From assembly GCA_905234595.1 (NCBI GenBank), contig CAJOID010000012.1:7462-58282 (forward strand): a stretch of 50,821 bases of DNA, in the 5' to 3' direction. Position 1 is the stretch's first letter. Each line of letters begins with the position of its first letter. Below are positions 18,347-28,107 of this stretch, piece after piece. The DNA is from an uncultured Lachnospiraceae bacterium (GTDB lineage Bacteria > Bacillota > Clostridia > Lachnospirales > Lachnospiraceae). The position numbers were made by a program, and so were the translations under genes. Under the pieces are notes generated by a model, which worked only from the letters and a program-made list of their open reading frames with translations, made no database searches and was not told the origin of the DNA.

Positions 18347-19846
18347 TTACTCATCCACCGCCGGTATACGGATGATCACTTCCGTACCGGCATCTTCTCC
18401 GTCACTCTTTATATCAAGCAGACCGGGCTCTCCGAAATACAGTTCCAGTCTGCCGCACACATTACCTATTCCTATACCGTTGGAGTTGCTTCCCGACATG
18501 GAAGCATCAGGTGTATAACTTCCGTCCAGAACCTCTCTTATACGCTCACCGGACATGCCCTTGCCGTTGTCCCATACCGACAGTTCATAATGATTGCCTG
18601 CACGGACGCAGGATACCTCTATGATCTTCTCCCTGTCTATATCGCGTATTCCGTAATTTACCGCGTTCTCAACGATCGGCTGCAGGATCATGCTGGGAAC
18701 TTTCACATTCTCAAGAGATTCGTCGACATTCTTATGATAATGGATCTCTCCCGAGAAACGTACATTCAATATGTAGATATAGTTATCTACCAGCCTCAGT
18801 TCCTCGCCTATCGTAGTATCTTCGTCCAGTTTACGGATATTGTATCTGAAGAAACTGGCCATGTTATCGATAAATACCGCAGTTTTCTCTGCGTCTTCGA
18901 GCATCGCCAGCTGCGCTCCGGCATTCAGGGTGTTAAACAGAAAGTGCGGATTGATCTGGGCCTGGAGATATTTAAGCTGTGCATCTTTGATCTGTGTCTC
19001 CATCTTGAGCTCGCGTTCCTTCAGTGCGCTCTCGTTACGGATGGATTCTCCGAGTTTCACCACATATTCCCTGATGGATGTCAGCATCTGTGCAAAAGTT
19101 CCGGACAGGATACCTATCTCGTCGCCGCTTTCCACCGGTGCCAGTTCAACATCAAAATCACCTTCGGACACCTGCTTGGCCGCATCCGACAGGTCTCTCA
19201 GAGGGCGGATGATATTGCCTGTAACGACGGACATGAGAGCGATCGCCACTATCGCCGTCAGCAGCAGTATGACCGCGTTGGCGGTCTCTATATATTTCAG
19301 TGATGTCAGCAGCACATTATAGTCTCTGTTATTCGCCTTGAATCTGGCATTGTTCAGACTGTATACAAAAGTCTCCACCACATTGTATTTTTCACACGCT
19401 TCTTCATAATACTCGCTGTATTTCTCAACGTCCCTGCCTCGCTTGGCATTGACGGTATTCTCCACGATCTCCAGATAGCTGACCGACAGATTATATATAT
19501 TTTTCTCTGCCATCAGCATATCATCGTCAACGGTCCGGGTGTTGAGCGTCTCAAGCGAACGGCGGTACGACTGACCTGCACGGTAATATTTATCAAGCGA
19601 ATCCGAACTCTTGGTATCCAGATACTCCGTCATGGAACTGTGTACGTCCCCCATGGATGCAAGCATCTCATCCAGATTCAGGTTGCTGACATATATCTGC
19701 TCCAGATTTCCCATCATCGTGTTGATATTTATGAACATGATGATATTCACACCTATGATGAACACAAGTGCGACTGAGAAAATGAAGATCAGTTTGGACT
19801 GAATGCTTCTATTATTCCAGTTGATGATCTTACTCGCTTTCTTCAT
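18347..19846 (-). CDS. sensor histidine kinase (YesM-like)
   Basis: A membrane kinase of about 499 aa. An N-terminal helix (about 18-38), an extracellular helical sensor of about 150 residues, and a second helix near 210 precede a HAMP linker. The His_kinase domain has the phosphoacceptor in QINPHFLFNTLNAGAQ. The ATPase domain contains PSMILQPIVENAVNYGI, WDNGKGM and GIGIGNVCGRL. The start is uncertain: an ATG at 19873 or the one chosen at 19846. Both overlap the end of the upstream binding protein gene and neither has a good ribosome binding site, so translational coupling is likely. Confidence 0.93.
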   Translation of the reverse strand: MKKASKIINWNNRSIQSKLIFIFSVALVFIIGVNIIMFININTMMGNLEQIYVSNLNLDEMLASMGDVHSSMTEYLDTKSSDSLDKYYRAGQSYRRSLETLNTRTVDDDMLMAEKNIYNLSVSYLEIVENTVNAKRGRDVEKYSEYYEEACEKYNVVETFVYSLNNARFKANNRDYNVLLTSLKYIETANAVILLLTAIVAIALMSVVTGNIIRPLRDLSDAAKQVSEGDFDVELAPVESGDEIGILSGTFAQMLTSIREYVVKLGESIRNESALKERELKMETQIKDAQLKYLQAQINPHFLFNTLNAGAQLAMLEDAEKTAVFIDNMASFFRYNIRKLDEDTTIGEELRLVDNYIYILNVRFSGEIHYHKNVDESLENVKVPSMILQPIVENAVNYGIRDIDREKIIEVSCVRAGNHYELSVWDNGKGMSGERIREVLDGSYTPDASMSGSNSNGIGIGNVCGRLELYFGEPGLLDIKSDGEDAGTEVIIRIPAVDE

Positions 19847-20852
19847 CTTCCTGACTGAGCAGTTCTGCGGCATGCGCTGCCAAAATGACTTCTGTATCCT
19901 GGGCTATGTATGTGGTCACATAGCCTGTATCCGTATACTCTTCAAGTGCATCCACGGCAGATGAACCTATCCTCGACGAATCTACCGACACGGTCGCTTC
20001 GAGCAGGTTCTTGCTTACGGCTTCCAGTATATCGACGGAATCGTCAAAACCGTATAATGCCACGCTGCCGGCCTTGTTATAATCCACGGCAGCCTGAAAA
20101 AGGCATCGTGTATAGACAGAGTTGATCGCTACCATGGCATCGGGAAGTGAACCGTTGATAAAGATATCACGGATATCCTCCTCCGCGGTGAACGTGGTCT
20201 CGTTATTGACATATACACCTTCAATATTACATATGTCGGCAACGCCTCTCTCAGCAAATTCATCATATATACCCGAGATCACGAGGTTTGCACCGCCGGC
20301 ATTTTCATTGTCCAGGACCACATATACGGTGATCCCGTTACTCACGTCGCCCTTGAGCAGTTCCTCTCCGTACTGACGCCCCACCGTATAATTACTGAAT
20401 CCGACGAAGCATACACGGTCCGATTCGGCACAGTCATCCAAAGCGGTGACCACCGGAATCCCCTGAGAAGATGCATATGCAATGGCATCACTCATTTCCT
20501 CGTCAGCTTCACCATCCACGATGATACCGTCCACATCCGCATCCACGGCGATCCTGATAAGTTCATCACGGTCATAATCAACCGTCAGCTGTGCTCCGAA
20601 ATCCTCAACATAGACTCCGAGTTCCTCACCACGCGCCCGCGCACCATCGTATATATGTACCCACAGATCCTCATCCGCTCCTTTATGAATAAAGGCATAA
20701 TGTCTGTCATACGACATAGTCCCTCTGGACCCGCCCGGACTCTGGGCGCTGTTCATCAGTAACCTCAGAGCCACGATACTTCCGATGGTCATCAGCAGGG
20801 CAAGGACAAGCAACACCACTATTAACTTCAGAGATATGTTCTTTTTTTCCAT
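19830..20852 (-). CDS. membrane-anchored sugar-binding sensor protein
   Basis: A 340-aa member of the periplasmic-binding/LacI sensor fold (Peripla_BP_4 type). It has an N-terminal membrane helix (about 6-30) but no lipobox Cys, so it is probably tethered as a transmembrane protein. HAFIHKG-like opening strands, DADVDGIIVDGEADEE and GFSNYTVGRQYG are visible. As first gene of the operon, overlapping the kinase gene, it is likely the ligand sensor that talks to the kinase. The start at 20852 lies 7 nt past a TATAAT box and has no ribosome binding site. The longer frame would extend upstream through the promoter. Confidence 0.88.
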   Translation of the reverse strand: MEKKNISLKLIVVLLVLALLMTIGSIVALRLLMNSAQSPGGSRGTMSYDRHYAFIHKGADEDLWVHIYDGARARGEELGVYVEDFGAQLTVDYDRDELIRIAVDADVDGIIVDGEADEEMSDAIAYASSQGIPVVTALDDCAESDRVCFVGFSNYTVGRQYGEELLKGDVSNGITVYVVLDNENAGGANLVISGIYDEFAERGVADICNIEGVYVNNETTFTAEEDIRDIFINGSLPDAMVAINSVYTRCLFQAAVDYNKAGSVALYGFDDSVDILEAVSKNLLEATVSVDSSRIGSSAVDALEEYTDTGYVTTYIAQDTEVILAAHAAELLSQEDEESE

Positions 20853-20859
20853 TATTCTG

Positions 20860-20865
20860 ATTATA
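20860..20865 (-). promoter_or_regulatory. -10 box of the sensor operon, predicted leaderless
   Basis: TATAAT on the minus strand ends 7 nt before the ATG at 20852. No good -35 is seen at 17 bp. The preceding terminator (20891-20918) means that a new promoter is needed here. Confidence 0.6.
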
Positions 20866-20890
20866 CTATAAAACCGTTCACAACGAAAAA

Positions 20891-20918
20891 GACCTCCGGG
20901 GAACAATCCCCGGAGGTC
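20891..20918 (-). terminator. terminator of the Lpl-type importer operon
   Basis: A 12-bp perfect stem, GACCTCCGGGGA/TCCCCGGAGGTC, with a 4-nt loop, followed on the minus strand by TTTTT. Confidence 0.92.
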
Positions 20919-20952
20919 GTCAAATCAAAACTGTGATCAGATGCTACGCAAA

Positions 20953-22734
20953 TTACTTAACTGCGTTCTTTGCATCGATCTGAGGCTGCCACTTCTCGCA
21001 GTCGAACTTGTACAGATCCTGGAATCCCATACCGTCCAGAGTATCTGTCATCTCATCCCACATAGCGTCGAATGCGGCATCATCATCAACGAAGATCATC
21101 TTCCATGAGTAGTCACAGAGGGTCTCATTGCACTGATTACGGATTACGGAGATATCAGCTGTATCGGAAACAAGAGCAACAGGTACGTTAGGGCTGATAA
21201 CCAGCTTGCCGTTATTCTTCATCCACTCTGCGGGCTCTGCTGCACCAAACTTGGCTGCCCAGTCCTTCTTCATCTGAGTAAGGGTAGCTGCCTTCCATGA
21301 TGCCCAGTAATCCTTAGCATAGGTCTCGCCTGTGTTAGGGTTAACTGAGTTAGCGCTTACGATCCACTCATTGATCTGGTTGTTACCATCGCTGTAGCCT
21401 GCGCCGCCGTACTCTTCGGGAACCGGAAGGTTATCCATCAGAGCGTTGTCGTTGATGGCAGTGTACTTGCCGTCATCGCCTACAGTGTAGTTGAAGTCCT
21501 TGATACCTGCATGCTCGAACTCAAGACCTTCGGGTGATGCATACCAGTCAAGGAATTCCATGATGGTCTTATACTTCTCATCATCTACGCCTGAGCCTAC
21601 ACCGAATACACGGCCGCTTCCGTAGTAAGCATCTGCATCTGCATAGTAGCTCTGATCATCAACAGGGATGAAGATCATAGCTGTACCGTCATTCAGACGA
21701 TCCTGGCTGTTCCAGAAACCTACCTGCCAGCTGTACCAGAAGAGGTTAACCTGTCCTGCGCTCATCTTTGCGCATGCTGCGTTCCAGTCCTGAGTACCCG
21801 AATCGGGATCTACAAGACCTCTTCTGTAGAGGGTGTTCAGGAAATGAAGCATCTTGTAATATGTAGCGTTCTTGTCTGTGATAGGAGTAAAGGTCTTGCC
21901 GTCAGCCTTAAGGATTGCTGAATCCTTGATCTTCTCGCCATACCATGTGGTCAGCTGAACAACGTTTGCGATACCGAGCATGTTGTCGTTGCCGTCCCAG
22001 TCAGGCCACAGAGAAACTGCATAGCAGGGATCTCCTGCGTCATTGGTAGGATGTGCTTCCTGCATCTGAGCAAGAACATCTACAAGACCGTCCAGATCCT
22101 TGATGTCAGGCATGCCGAGCTCTGTATAGTAATCCCAGCGAAGCAGAGGGCTTGAATAAACAACATCCTGAGAATAGGAAGTAGGTGATGTATTCATCAT
22201 CTGCGTAGGGATACCGTAGATCTCACCATTGTTGCCTTCAAGACCTGCATTGTAGGTTGAGATCTGCTCTGCATACGCATTCAGGTTAGGATAGTTCGGC
22301 AGATCAGCCGTGATATCCTTGATAAGTCCGGCATTAACGCAGTCAGCGAAGTCAACTGAGTCAAGCAGAACGATGTCGCCCAGATTACCTGAGCTTGTTC
22401 TTGTCTGATAGATAGCATCGCCTGCTACCTGAGGAGCGATGATGTTAAGGTCGATGTTGAAACGATCCTTAACTACCTTATCGAACCAACCGGTCTGGAG
22501 ACCCTGGAAGTTAGCAGCTGCATCATATACTTCGATCTCCATGGCGCCTGATGAACCGGCATCAGCTGCTGCAGTGTCGCTGCCTGCATCAGATGATCCG
22601 CTGTCAGTGGTCTGAGCAGTAGTTCCCGCATCACTGCTTCCGGTATCAGCCGGTGCAGTTCCGCCGCAACCCGCAAGTGTTCCTACGAGCAATGCGGTAG
22701 CGGCAAACAATGAAACGATTTTTTTTAATTTCAT
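20953..22734 (-). CDS. extracellular solute-binding lipoprotein (LplA-like)
   Basis: A large, 593-aa binding protein of a CUT1-type oligosaccharide importer. The signal peptide ends in LVGTLAGCGG with lipidated Cys23, then a Ser/Ala/Asp linker. Typical LplA features are LGDIVLLDSVDFADCVNAG and the late WYASPEGLEFEHAGI. The start is preceded by GGGAGG. It is last in the operon after two permease genes. No ATPase gene is nearby; these systems usually share a common MsmX-type ATPase. Confidence 0.93.
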   Translation of the reverse strand: MKLKKIVSLFAATALLVGTLAGCGGTAPADTGSSDAGTTAQTTDSGSSDAGSDTAAADAGSSGAMEIEVYDAAANFQGLQTGWFDKVVKDRFNIDLNIIAPQVAGDAIYQTRTSSGNLGDIVLLDSVDFADCVNAGLIKDITADLPNYPNLNAYAEQISTYNAGLEGNNGEIYGIPTQMMNTSPTSYSQDVVYSSPLLRWDYYTELGMPDIKDLDGLVDVLAQMQEAHPTNDAGDPCYAVSLWPDWDGNDNMLGIANVVQLTTWYGEKIKDSAILKADGKTFTPITDKNATYYKMLHFLNTLYRRGLVDPDSGTQDWNAACAKMSAGQVNLFWYSWQVGFWNSQDRLNDGTAMIFIPVDDQSYYADADAYYGSGRVFGVGSGVDDEKYKTIMEFLDWYASPEGLEFEHAGIKDFNYTVGDDGKYTAINDNALMDNLPVPEEYGGAGYSDGNNQINEWIVSANSVNPNTGETYAKDYWASWKAATLTQMKKDWAAKFGAAEPAEWMKNNGKLVISPNVPVALVSDTADISVIRNQCNETLCDYSWKMIFVDDDAAFDAMWDEMTDTLDGMGFQDLYKFDCEKWQPQIDAKNAVK

Positions 22735-22821
22735 TTTGTACCTCCCTTTTTGCTTGGAATGGATTTATAGTTTCAGATCCGAAGACCATAACTAACAAAC
22801 CGTCCGGACAATGCCGGTGCA

Positions 22822-23811
22822 TCATCCTTTTACGGCACCTATCATGATGCCCTTGACGAAGTACTTCTGGAATATGGGGTAAACCAGAAGGATGGGGGCC
22901 ACCACGACGATGGTAACTGTCATACGTATCGAAGTAGCCGTAGCTGCATGAGCCAGTGAAGCTGCCATCGAAGCGGTACTCGTGCTGCTGTTAACGATGG
23001 CTTTCAGCGAGCTGGCCTGATTGATGTACTGGTACAGTGTAAACTGCAATGTCGAAAGTTTCGGACTGCTGGTCAGAAGCAGTGTATCCTGGAAGGAGTT
23101 CCACTGCGCAACCGCACTGAATATCGCAACTGTAGCCAGGATCGGCTTGATGACCGGTATTATAACGGAGATAAATGTACGTATGGTACCGGCTCCGTCA
23201 AGTTCCGCCGCATCCGTAAGCTCCTTCGGTACCGATTCGACGAATGTCTTGCACAGTACTATATAGAAAGGAGACACGATCGTAGGCAGTATATATACCC
23301 AGAACGTATCATACAGGTGGATGTTCTTCATGGTGATGAAGAACGGGATGATACCTGCATTGAAATACATCGTGGCAACAGTCAGTCGATACCAGATCTT
23401 ACGGTGCCACATGGTCTCACGTGTGAACATATATCCCAGGAAAGCCGATGCACCGACCGTAAGCAATGTACCCAGTACGGTTCTTGCCAGAGATATCTGG
23501 AACGCATCCACAAGCGAAGGAATGTGAGACACATTCACATAGTTGGTGAGATGCAGTTCTTTGGGCCAGAAAGTGATCTTGCCTCTCGCACTTAAGTCAT
23601 TGGAACTGATCGTGTTGATAAAGATGTAATAAAAAGGATATACACATACAAATGCGAAAAAGGTATATACGATATACGTAACAACACTCATGATCGTATC
23701 GGTGATATCGATCTTTCTGTGTTTCTTTATCACAACGGGTGCGGCCTGCTCTGCGACGGTCTCTTCCGCAACGGTCTCTTCGGTGATCTCTTTGGTTACT
23801 GTGTCTGCCAT
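22822..23811 (-). CDS. ABC transporter permease (YtcP-like)
   Basis: A 329-aa inner permease with six predicted helices after a charged, Glu/Thr/Val-rich cytoplasmic N-terminus of about 40 residues. The binding-protein-dependent signature AAELDGAGTIRTFISVIIPVIKPI is present, and the C-terminus is KYFVKGIMIGAVKG, typical of YtcP. The start at 23811 shares its A with the upstream stop (TGATG). Confidence 0.94.
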   Translation of the reverse strand: MADTVTKEITEETVAEETVAEQAAPVVIKKHRKIDITDTIMSVVTYIVYTFFAFVCVYPFYYIFINTISSNDLSARGKITFWPKELHLTNYVNVSHIPSLVDAFQISLARTVLGTLLTVGASAFLGYMFTRETMWHRKIWYRLTVATMYFNAGIIPFFITMKNIHLYDTFWVYILPTIVSPFYIVLCKTFVESVPKELTDAAELDGAGTIRTFISVIIPVIKPILATVAIFSAVAQWNSFQDTLLLTSSPKLSTLQFTLYQYINQASSLKAIVNSSTSTASMAASLAHAATATSIRMTVTIVVVAPILLVYPIFQKYFVKGIMIGAVKG

Positions 23812-24719
23812 CAGATGAAGCCCTCCCCTCTTGTAAGTTTGGATATGGCGTTCATGGTACACAGGAGTACGATACTGATCAGACTCTTCAGAACACCTAT
23901 GGCCGTGGACAGCGAATATCCGCCGTTACCCATGGCCAGATTATATACATACAGGTCGAGCACCTGGATGTAATCCTTGTTGAACGAGTTCTGGAATACG
24001 AAGAACTGTTCCATACCGTTTGACAGGAAGTTCGCCATGTTCAGGAAAAGCAATACCAGGTATGTGGGCAGGATGCTGGGGATCGTGATATGCCATATGG
24101 TCTTCCAGCGGTTGGCACCGTCCACCTTGGCTGCATCTATCAGTTCCTCATCTATACCGGTAATAGCAGCGATATACATGATAGCTGCCCAGCCGGCGTT
24201 CTTCCATGTAAGCCACAGCCACATCTTGAACCAGATATGCTTGGATGACTGCAGGAACATGATCGGCTTGGAGATGATCCCCCACTGGGTAAGCAGTGAA
24301 TTGACCACGCCCGTGCTGTTGAATATACAGAAAGCTATGGAGTATACCAGCACCCAGCTGATGAAGTTCGGAAGAGTGGTAACGGTCTGTACGAACTTCT
24401 TATACGGCTTACACTTGATCTCATTAAGAAATACCGCGAACATCATGGGGAACCATGAGAACAGCATACTCAGTCCGCTTATGGCAAAGGTATTGACCAG
24501 AACCTGCAGCAGCTGCTTGCGCTTAATGTCGTTGTCGATCATATAGTGGAACCACTTGAATCCGACAAAAAGATCCTTGGAAAGCGGTGCCGGCGGCTTA
24601 TAGTCATAGAATGCATATACCCAGCCATACAAAGGATAGTACGCAAATACCAATACCAGAATGATGAAAGGCAGAACGTAAAGAAATTCTCTGTAACCAC
24701 GTAACTTTTTTCTGTTCAT
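23811..24719 (-). CDS. ABC transporter permease (LplB-like)
   Basis: A 302-aa permease, first gene of the importer operon. The N-terminus LYVLPFIILVLVFAYYPLYGWVYAF is characteristic of LplB (the run is at residues 13-37). The coupling-loop signature is DAAKVDGANRWKTIWHITIP. An AGGGG lies 6 nt before the ATG. It would form the channel with the YtcP-like protein. Confidence 0.94.
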   Translation of the reverse strand: MNRKKLRGYREFLYVLPFIILVLVFAYYPLYGWVYAFYDYKPPAPLSKDLFVGFKWFHYMIDNDIKRKQLLQVLVNTFAISGLSMLFSWFPMMFAVFLNEIKCKPYKKFVQTVTTLPNFISWVLVYSIAFCIFNSTGVVNSLLTQWGIISKPIMFLQSSKHIWFKMWLWLTWKNAGWAAIMYIAAITGIDEELIDAAKVDGANRWKTIWHITIPSILPTYLVLLFLNMANFLSNGMEQFFVFQNSFNKDYIQVLDLYVYNLAMGNGGYSLSTAIGVLKSLISIVLLCTMNAISKLTRGEGFI

Positions 24720-24881
24720 TCGATACCCCTAAGATTATAGATTATGCTATGAGTGTGTATAACAAAGATGACACAGTTATAGCTAATGATTCTATGATAT
24801 ATAAATTGTATGGCTCAGTAAGAGAATCTTCAACACGAGCATAGATATCTTAACCGAAAGCAGAAAAAAATCGACAAAAAT

Positions 24882-24909
24882 ACGCCTCAAATCTTGCGAT
24901 TCGAGGCGT
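24882..24909 (-). terminator. terminator of the VWA/sigma/anti-sigma operon
   Basis: ACGCCTC pairs with GAGGCGT, with an inner AATC/GATT stem, and T-rich sequence follows on the minus strand. The 230 nt between 24720 and 24955 otherwise show only AT-rich promoter-like sequence for the permease operon. Confidence 0.85.
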
Positions 24910-24955
24910 TTATTGTGGTTTTACGTCAAACCGGAAAAGGGAGGTATCCGGCGAT

Positions 24956-25630
24956 CTATTTTGTAAACTCTATTTCATATCCATCGACGGTCAAAATGTA
25001 TGCACCGTCCGGCAGATCAAGCCCGGAAATATCCAGTGTAAGAGGATCCCGCTCCGTCATAATATCGCTGAGTATACCCTCCGAATAGGTTGTAACGGTG
25101 CCGGCACTGTCAGTTCCCGTGATAGCATATTCGAGATTCTTTACATCTTCAGGCAGACCGGGATCCGCATTTATAAGCAAAATCCCATTATCATATATTG
25201 CCGCTGCCGCCTCGCTCGAAGACTCGGTTTTGGCAGAGTCCGCAGCCACCGGGTACGCGGGTTCAGCGCTCTCCATCGGAGCTTCCGAAGTTTCTGCTTC
25301 AGAATACTCCGGTGCTTCCGGTTCCGCGGTTTCCGCAGCTGAATCTGCTTCATAAGCCGCATCACCCATTTCGGATTCGTAAACGGCACTGTCGGACGCA
25401 GGAGCAGTCGAGCTGCTGTGTCCGCCCATCCTGATCAGGGCCGGGAGTGCCACGGTCACCATCAGAAGTACCGCTGCGGCTATGGGCATGGCTATGATAA
25501 GTCCCCTGTTCATACGAAATCTGTGCACCTTTTTGGTACCGGCAGGTACAGAATGCAGTTCAAATGCAGCCTCATCTATGTATTTGGGATCCAGCCCCGA
25601 CAGGGCATCCATCAGATCATTCCCGTTCAC
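24956..25630 (-). CDS. probable membrane anti-sigma factor
   Basis: A 224-aa protein with one membrane helix (about 47-68). The cytoplasmic N-terminus reads MNGNDLMDALSGLDPKYIDEA, of the sort found in regulators encoded after ECF sigma genes. The outer part is very rich in Ala, Glu, Ser and Pro (about 75-140), then a small compact domain ends in DGAYILTVDGYEIEF. It overlaps the sigma gene by 4 bp. The anti-sigma role is inferred from gene order and topology. Confidence 0.75.
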   Translation of the reverse strand: MNGNDLMDALSGLDPKYIDEAAFELHSVPAGTKKVHRFRMNRGLIIAMPIAAAVLLMVTVALPALIRMGGHSSSTAPASDSAVYESEMGDAAYEADSAAETAEPEAPEYSEAETSEAPMESAEPAYPVAADSAKTESSSEAAAAIYDNGILLINADPGLPEDVKNLEYAITGTDSAGTVTTYSEGILSDIMTERDPLTLDISGLDLPDGAYILTVDGYEIEFTK

Positions 25631-26184
25631 AGTTCATATCCTTCCAGATTCAGGTAATCCTTAAGCCTGGCTCGTAATCTAAAGAGCAGAGACTTGACGG
25701 CAGATTCGGTCATATCCAGTTCTCCTGCTATATCGGCCAGCGAATCTACGTAGAAATACCTTCTCACAAATACCATCCGGTCTTTTGCATCCATCTCTGA
25801 CAGAAAATTGTTGATGTGTCCGGCAAGTATCGAGCTGTCGACCATATCCTCGGTCGATGAAGAACCGGCCACTTCGAAGAGTTCGTCAAGCGCCAGGGCG
25901 GTCTGTCCCGCCCCGCGCTTCATTGAGTGTCCTTTACGGTACAGAGTAAGTGCATGGTTTCTGACGATCGCTGCCAGATAGGGCGCAAGCATATCAGGCC
26001 GCTCCGTGGGCATACTGTTCCAGGCCGACAGATAAGTATCGCTCACACATTCCTCCGAATCCTCATCATTGGCTGTTATATTCATTGCGATCTTCCGGCA
26101 GTACGCACCGTATTTGGTGCCTGTTTCGGTTATCGCTCCTTCATTTCTGGCCCAGTACAGGTCAACGATCTCGTAATCCTGCAT
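25627..26184 (-). CDS. ECF-type RNA polymerase sigma factor
   Basis: A 185-aa sigma-70 family protein with region 2 (DSEECVSDTYLSAWNSMPTE) and region 4 (MVFVRRYFYVDSLADIAGEL then TESAVKSLLFRLRARLKDYL). It starts 16 nt after the VWA gene with a weak ribosome binding site and overlaps the probable anti-sigma gene. It likely controls this operon and perhaps envelope genes elsewhere. Confidence 0.93.
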   Translation of the reverse strand: MQDYEIVDLYWARNEGAITETGTKYGAYCRKIAMNITANDEDSEECVSDTYLSAWNSMPTERPDMLAPYLAAIVRNHALTLYRKGHSMKRGAGQTALALDELFEVAGSSSTEDMVDSSILAGHINNFLSEMDAKDRMVFVRRYFYVDSLADIAGELDMTESAVKSLLFRLRARLKDYLNLEGYEL

Positions 26185-26200
26185 TCTCGTCTTCGTCTGA

Positions 26201-27868
26201 TCACAGTTGCTCGATCAGCTCTATGAACTCCTCTTTGTATACATCGTCCAGATCCAGCTTGGACATCTGCTTTCTTACATCCTTAATGCTCATGTCTCCG
26301 ATGTAATCGCTGTCATTTAAAATCATTCCGCATTCAGCTACATATGCTGCAAAAAGTGTATCACAATTCGGCTTTCCGGTGTAGCATTCCGAGCTGATCG
26401 GGAAATATATAAGCTGGGATTCATCTGCTTCCGGCTCTTTGTATCGTACCGATACGGTCATCCACTCGTTTGAGGTAAGGCCTGTCTCGGACAGATCGGT
26501 ATTCTGATAACGCAGTGATCCTGATGCATTGTCAGCGTCTTCATTCATTTTGATCTCATACATCACGGTCATGGCATGTCCGCTGCCTATCTCACCGCCG
26601 TCTTTGGTATCATCGCTAAAGTCCTTCGCGCTCATCTGTCTGTTCTCATAGCCTACCAGTCTGTATTCCGATACATATTTGGGATTGAACTCGATCTGGA
26701 ACTTAACATCCTTTGCCACGGTGAAAAGAGTGGAGTTGAACTCATCGATCAGAACCTTCTTGGCCTCTGCGAGTGAGTCTATATAGGAATAGTTTCCGTT
26801 GCCCTTGTCGGCGAGTGTTTCGAGAGTCACCTCATTGTAATTACCGGTCCCGAATCCCATTACGGACAGGAATACACCGCCGTCCTTCTTTTTGGTGATG
26901 AGTTTCTCAAGTTCATCCTCGGATGTAACTCCTACGTTTAAGTCACCGTCCGTGGCCATGATCACACGGTTGTTTCCGCCTTCGATGAAGTACTTCTCGG
27001 CAAGCTTGTAGGCAGACCTGATGCCGTCTCCGCCATTGGTGGATCCGCCTGCATCCAGATTGTTTATCGCCTTCTTGATCTGTGAGTGCTTGTCTCCGGA
27101 TACACCGGCTAATACCACATCCGAAGAAGATGCATATGTAACTATCGATACTCTGTCATCTTCGTCCAGATTGTCTACCAGCATCTCGAGTCCCATCTGA
27201 AGCAGCGGCAGCTTGTCGTAGCTGTCCATGGACCCGGATACATCTATGAGAAATACGATATTGGATGCAACATCGTCGATGTCTTCCAGCTCCTTTGCCT
27301 TGATCCCGAGATTGACGAGTTTGGTCTCCTTATTCCACGGGCAGTCGATTATGGAAGCATTTACCGCAAATGTATCGTCCTTGCCGGGATCGCGGTAATC
27401 ATAGCTGAAATAGTTTACAAGTTCCTCCGTACGTATGGAGCCGGCGGGTATATCGGATAAACGATAGCCGTCCGTGATCATCCTGCGCAGGTTCGAGTAG
27501 CTGGCCGTGTCTATGTCGGCACCGAATGTCGACAGGGGAGAAGCCGCAACTTCCTTAAATTCGTTCTCCACAATACTCTTGTAATTCTCTCCGTAATTAA
27601 CAGCCGGTGCGTTGTAGCAGTATTCCGAAAAACCGTAATCATATATCGATTCCGCACAAGCCATATCCGCACTGTCGGTTTTAGCTGAAGCCGCACCTTC
27701 TACCGGGTATTCGGGGGCTATGTAGGTCGCTGCTGCGTCTTCGGTATACTCCGGTTCGGTCCATACAGGTGCTTCGGTTGTCTCCGTCATATAGCCTGCT
27801 CCGCATCCGGTCATGGATGTAACTGCAACGGTACCGATGAGTAGTGATGTGATCATTTTCTTCTTCAT
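26201..27868 (-). CDS. VWA-domain lipoprotein (YfbK-like)
   Basis: A 555-aa surface lipoprotein. The signal ends in TSMTGCGAG with lipidated Cys22. An N-terminal VWF_3 segment contains PLSTFGADIDTASYSNLRR and IRTEELVNYFSYDY. The VWA domain has a full metal site, DVSGSM (about 209-214), followed by TNGGDGI and ATDGDLNVG. The C-terminal part includes DTLFAAYVAECGMIL. The start follows GGAGG. Co-transcription with a sigma/anti-sigma pair suggests envelope stress or surface adhesion, which is inference. Confidence 0.92.
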   Translation of the reverse strand: MKKKMITSLLIGTVAVTSMTGCGAGYMTETTEAPVWTEPEYTEDAAATYIAPEYPVEGAASAKTDSADMACAESIYDYGFSEYCYNAPAVNYGENYKSIVENEFKEVAASPLSTFGADIDTASYSNLRRMITDGYRLSDIPAGSIRTEELVNYFSYDYRDPGKDDTFAVNASIIDCPWNKETKLVNLGIKAKELEDIDDVASNIVFLIDVSGSMDSYDKLPLLQMGLEMLVDNLDEDDRVSIVTYASSSDVVLAGVSGDKHSQIKKAINNLDAGGSTNGGDGIRSAYKLAEKYFIEGGNNRVIMATDGDLNVGVTSEDELEKLITKKKDGGVFLSVMGFGTGNYNEVTLETLADKGNGNYSYIDSLAEAKKVLIDEFNSTLFTVAKDVKFQIEFNPKYVSEYRLVGYENRQMSAKDFSDDTKDGGEIGSGHAMTVMYEIKMNEDADNASGSLRYQNTDLSETGLTSNEWMTVSVRYKEPEADESQLIYFPISSECYTGKPNCDTLFAAYVAECGMILNDSDYIGDMSIKDVRKQMSKLDLDDVYKEEFIELIEQL

Positions 27869-27997
27869 AATTAAACCTCCGTAAATGAATTGCTTCTGTT
27901 ATGTCCTGAAGGGCTTTTTTATGCGCTTCTGACTATATAGACGCAAAACATCTGCGGAGGTTTCGAAAAAAATAAAAATTTTCAAAAAAATGAAAAA

Positions 27998-28022
27998 GCC
28001 CCAAATCACGAGGATTCGGGGC
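27998..28022 (-). terminator. terminator after tRNA-Cys
   Basis: GCCCC/GGGGC plus an inner AATC/GATT stem, followed on the minus strand by TTTTTC. The AATC/GATT design matches the terminator at 24882-24909. Confidence 0.85.
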
Positions 28023-28032
28023 GCATCATGCG

Positions 28033-28103
28033 AGGTGCTGAACGGATTTGAACCGATGATCAGGGAGTTGCAGTCCCACGCCTTACCACTTGGCTACAGC
28101 ACC
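28033..28103 (-). tRNA. tRNA-Cys (GCA)
   Basis: A 71-nt cloverleaf on the minus strand. The acceptor stem is GGTGCTG/CAGCACC, the anticodon loop is CTGCAAC giving anticodon GCA, and the T-loop is TTCAAAT. The discriminator base is U, as required for tRNA-Cys. CCA is not encoded. Confidence 0.97.
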
Positions 28104-28107
28104 ATAT

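Noticed and set aside
18338-19303. 321-codon plus-strand frame inside the histidine kinase gene
   Set aside because: Antisense shadow; the kinase motifs lie on the other strand.
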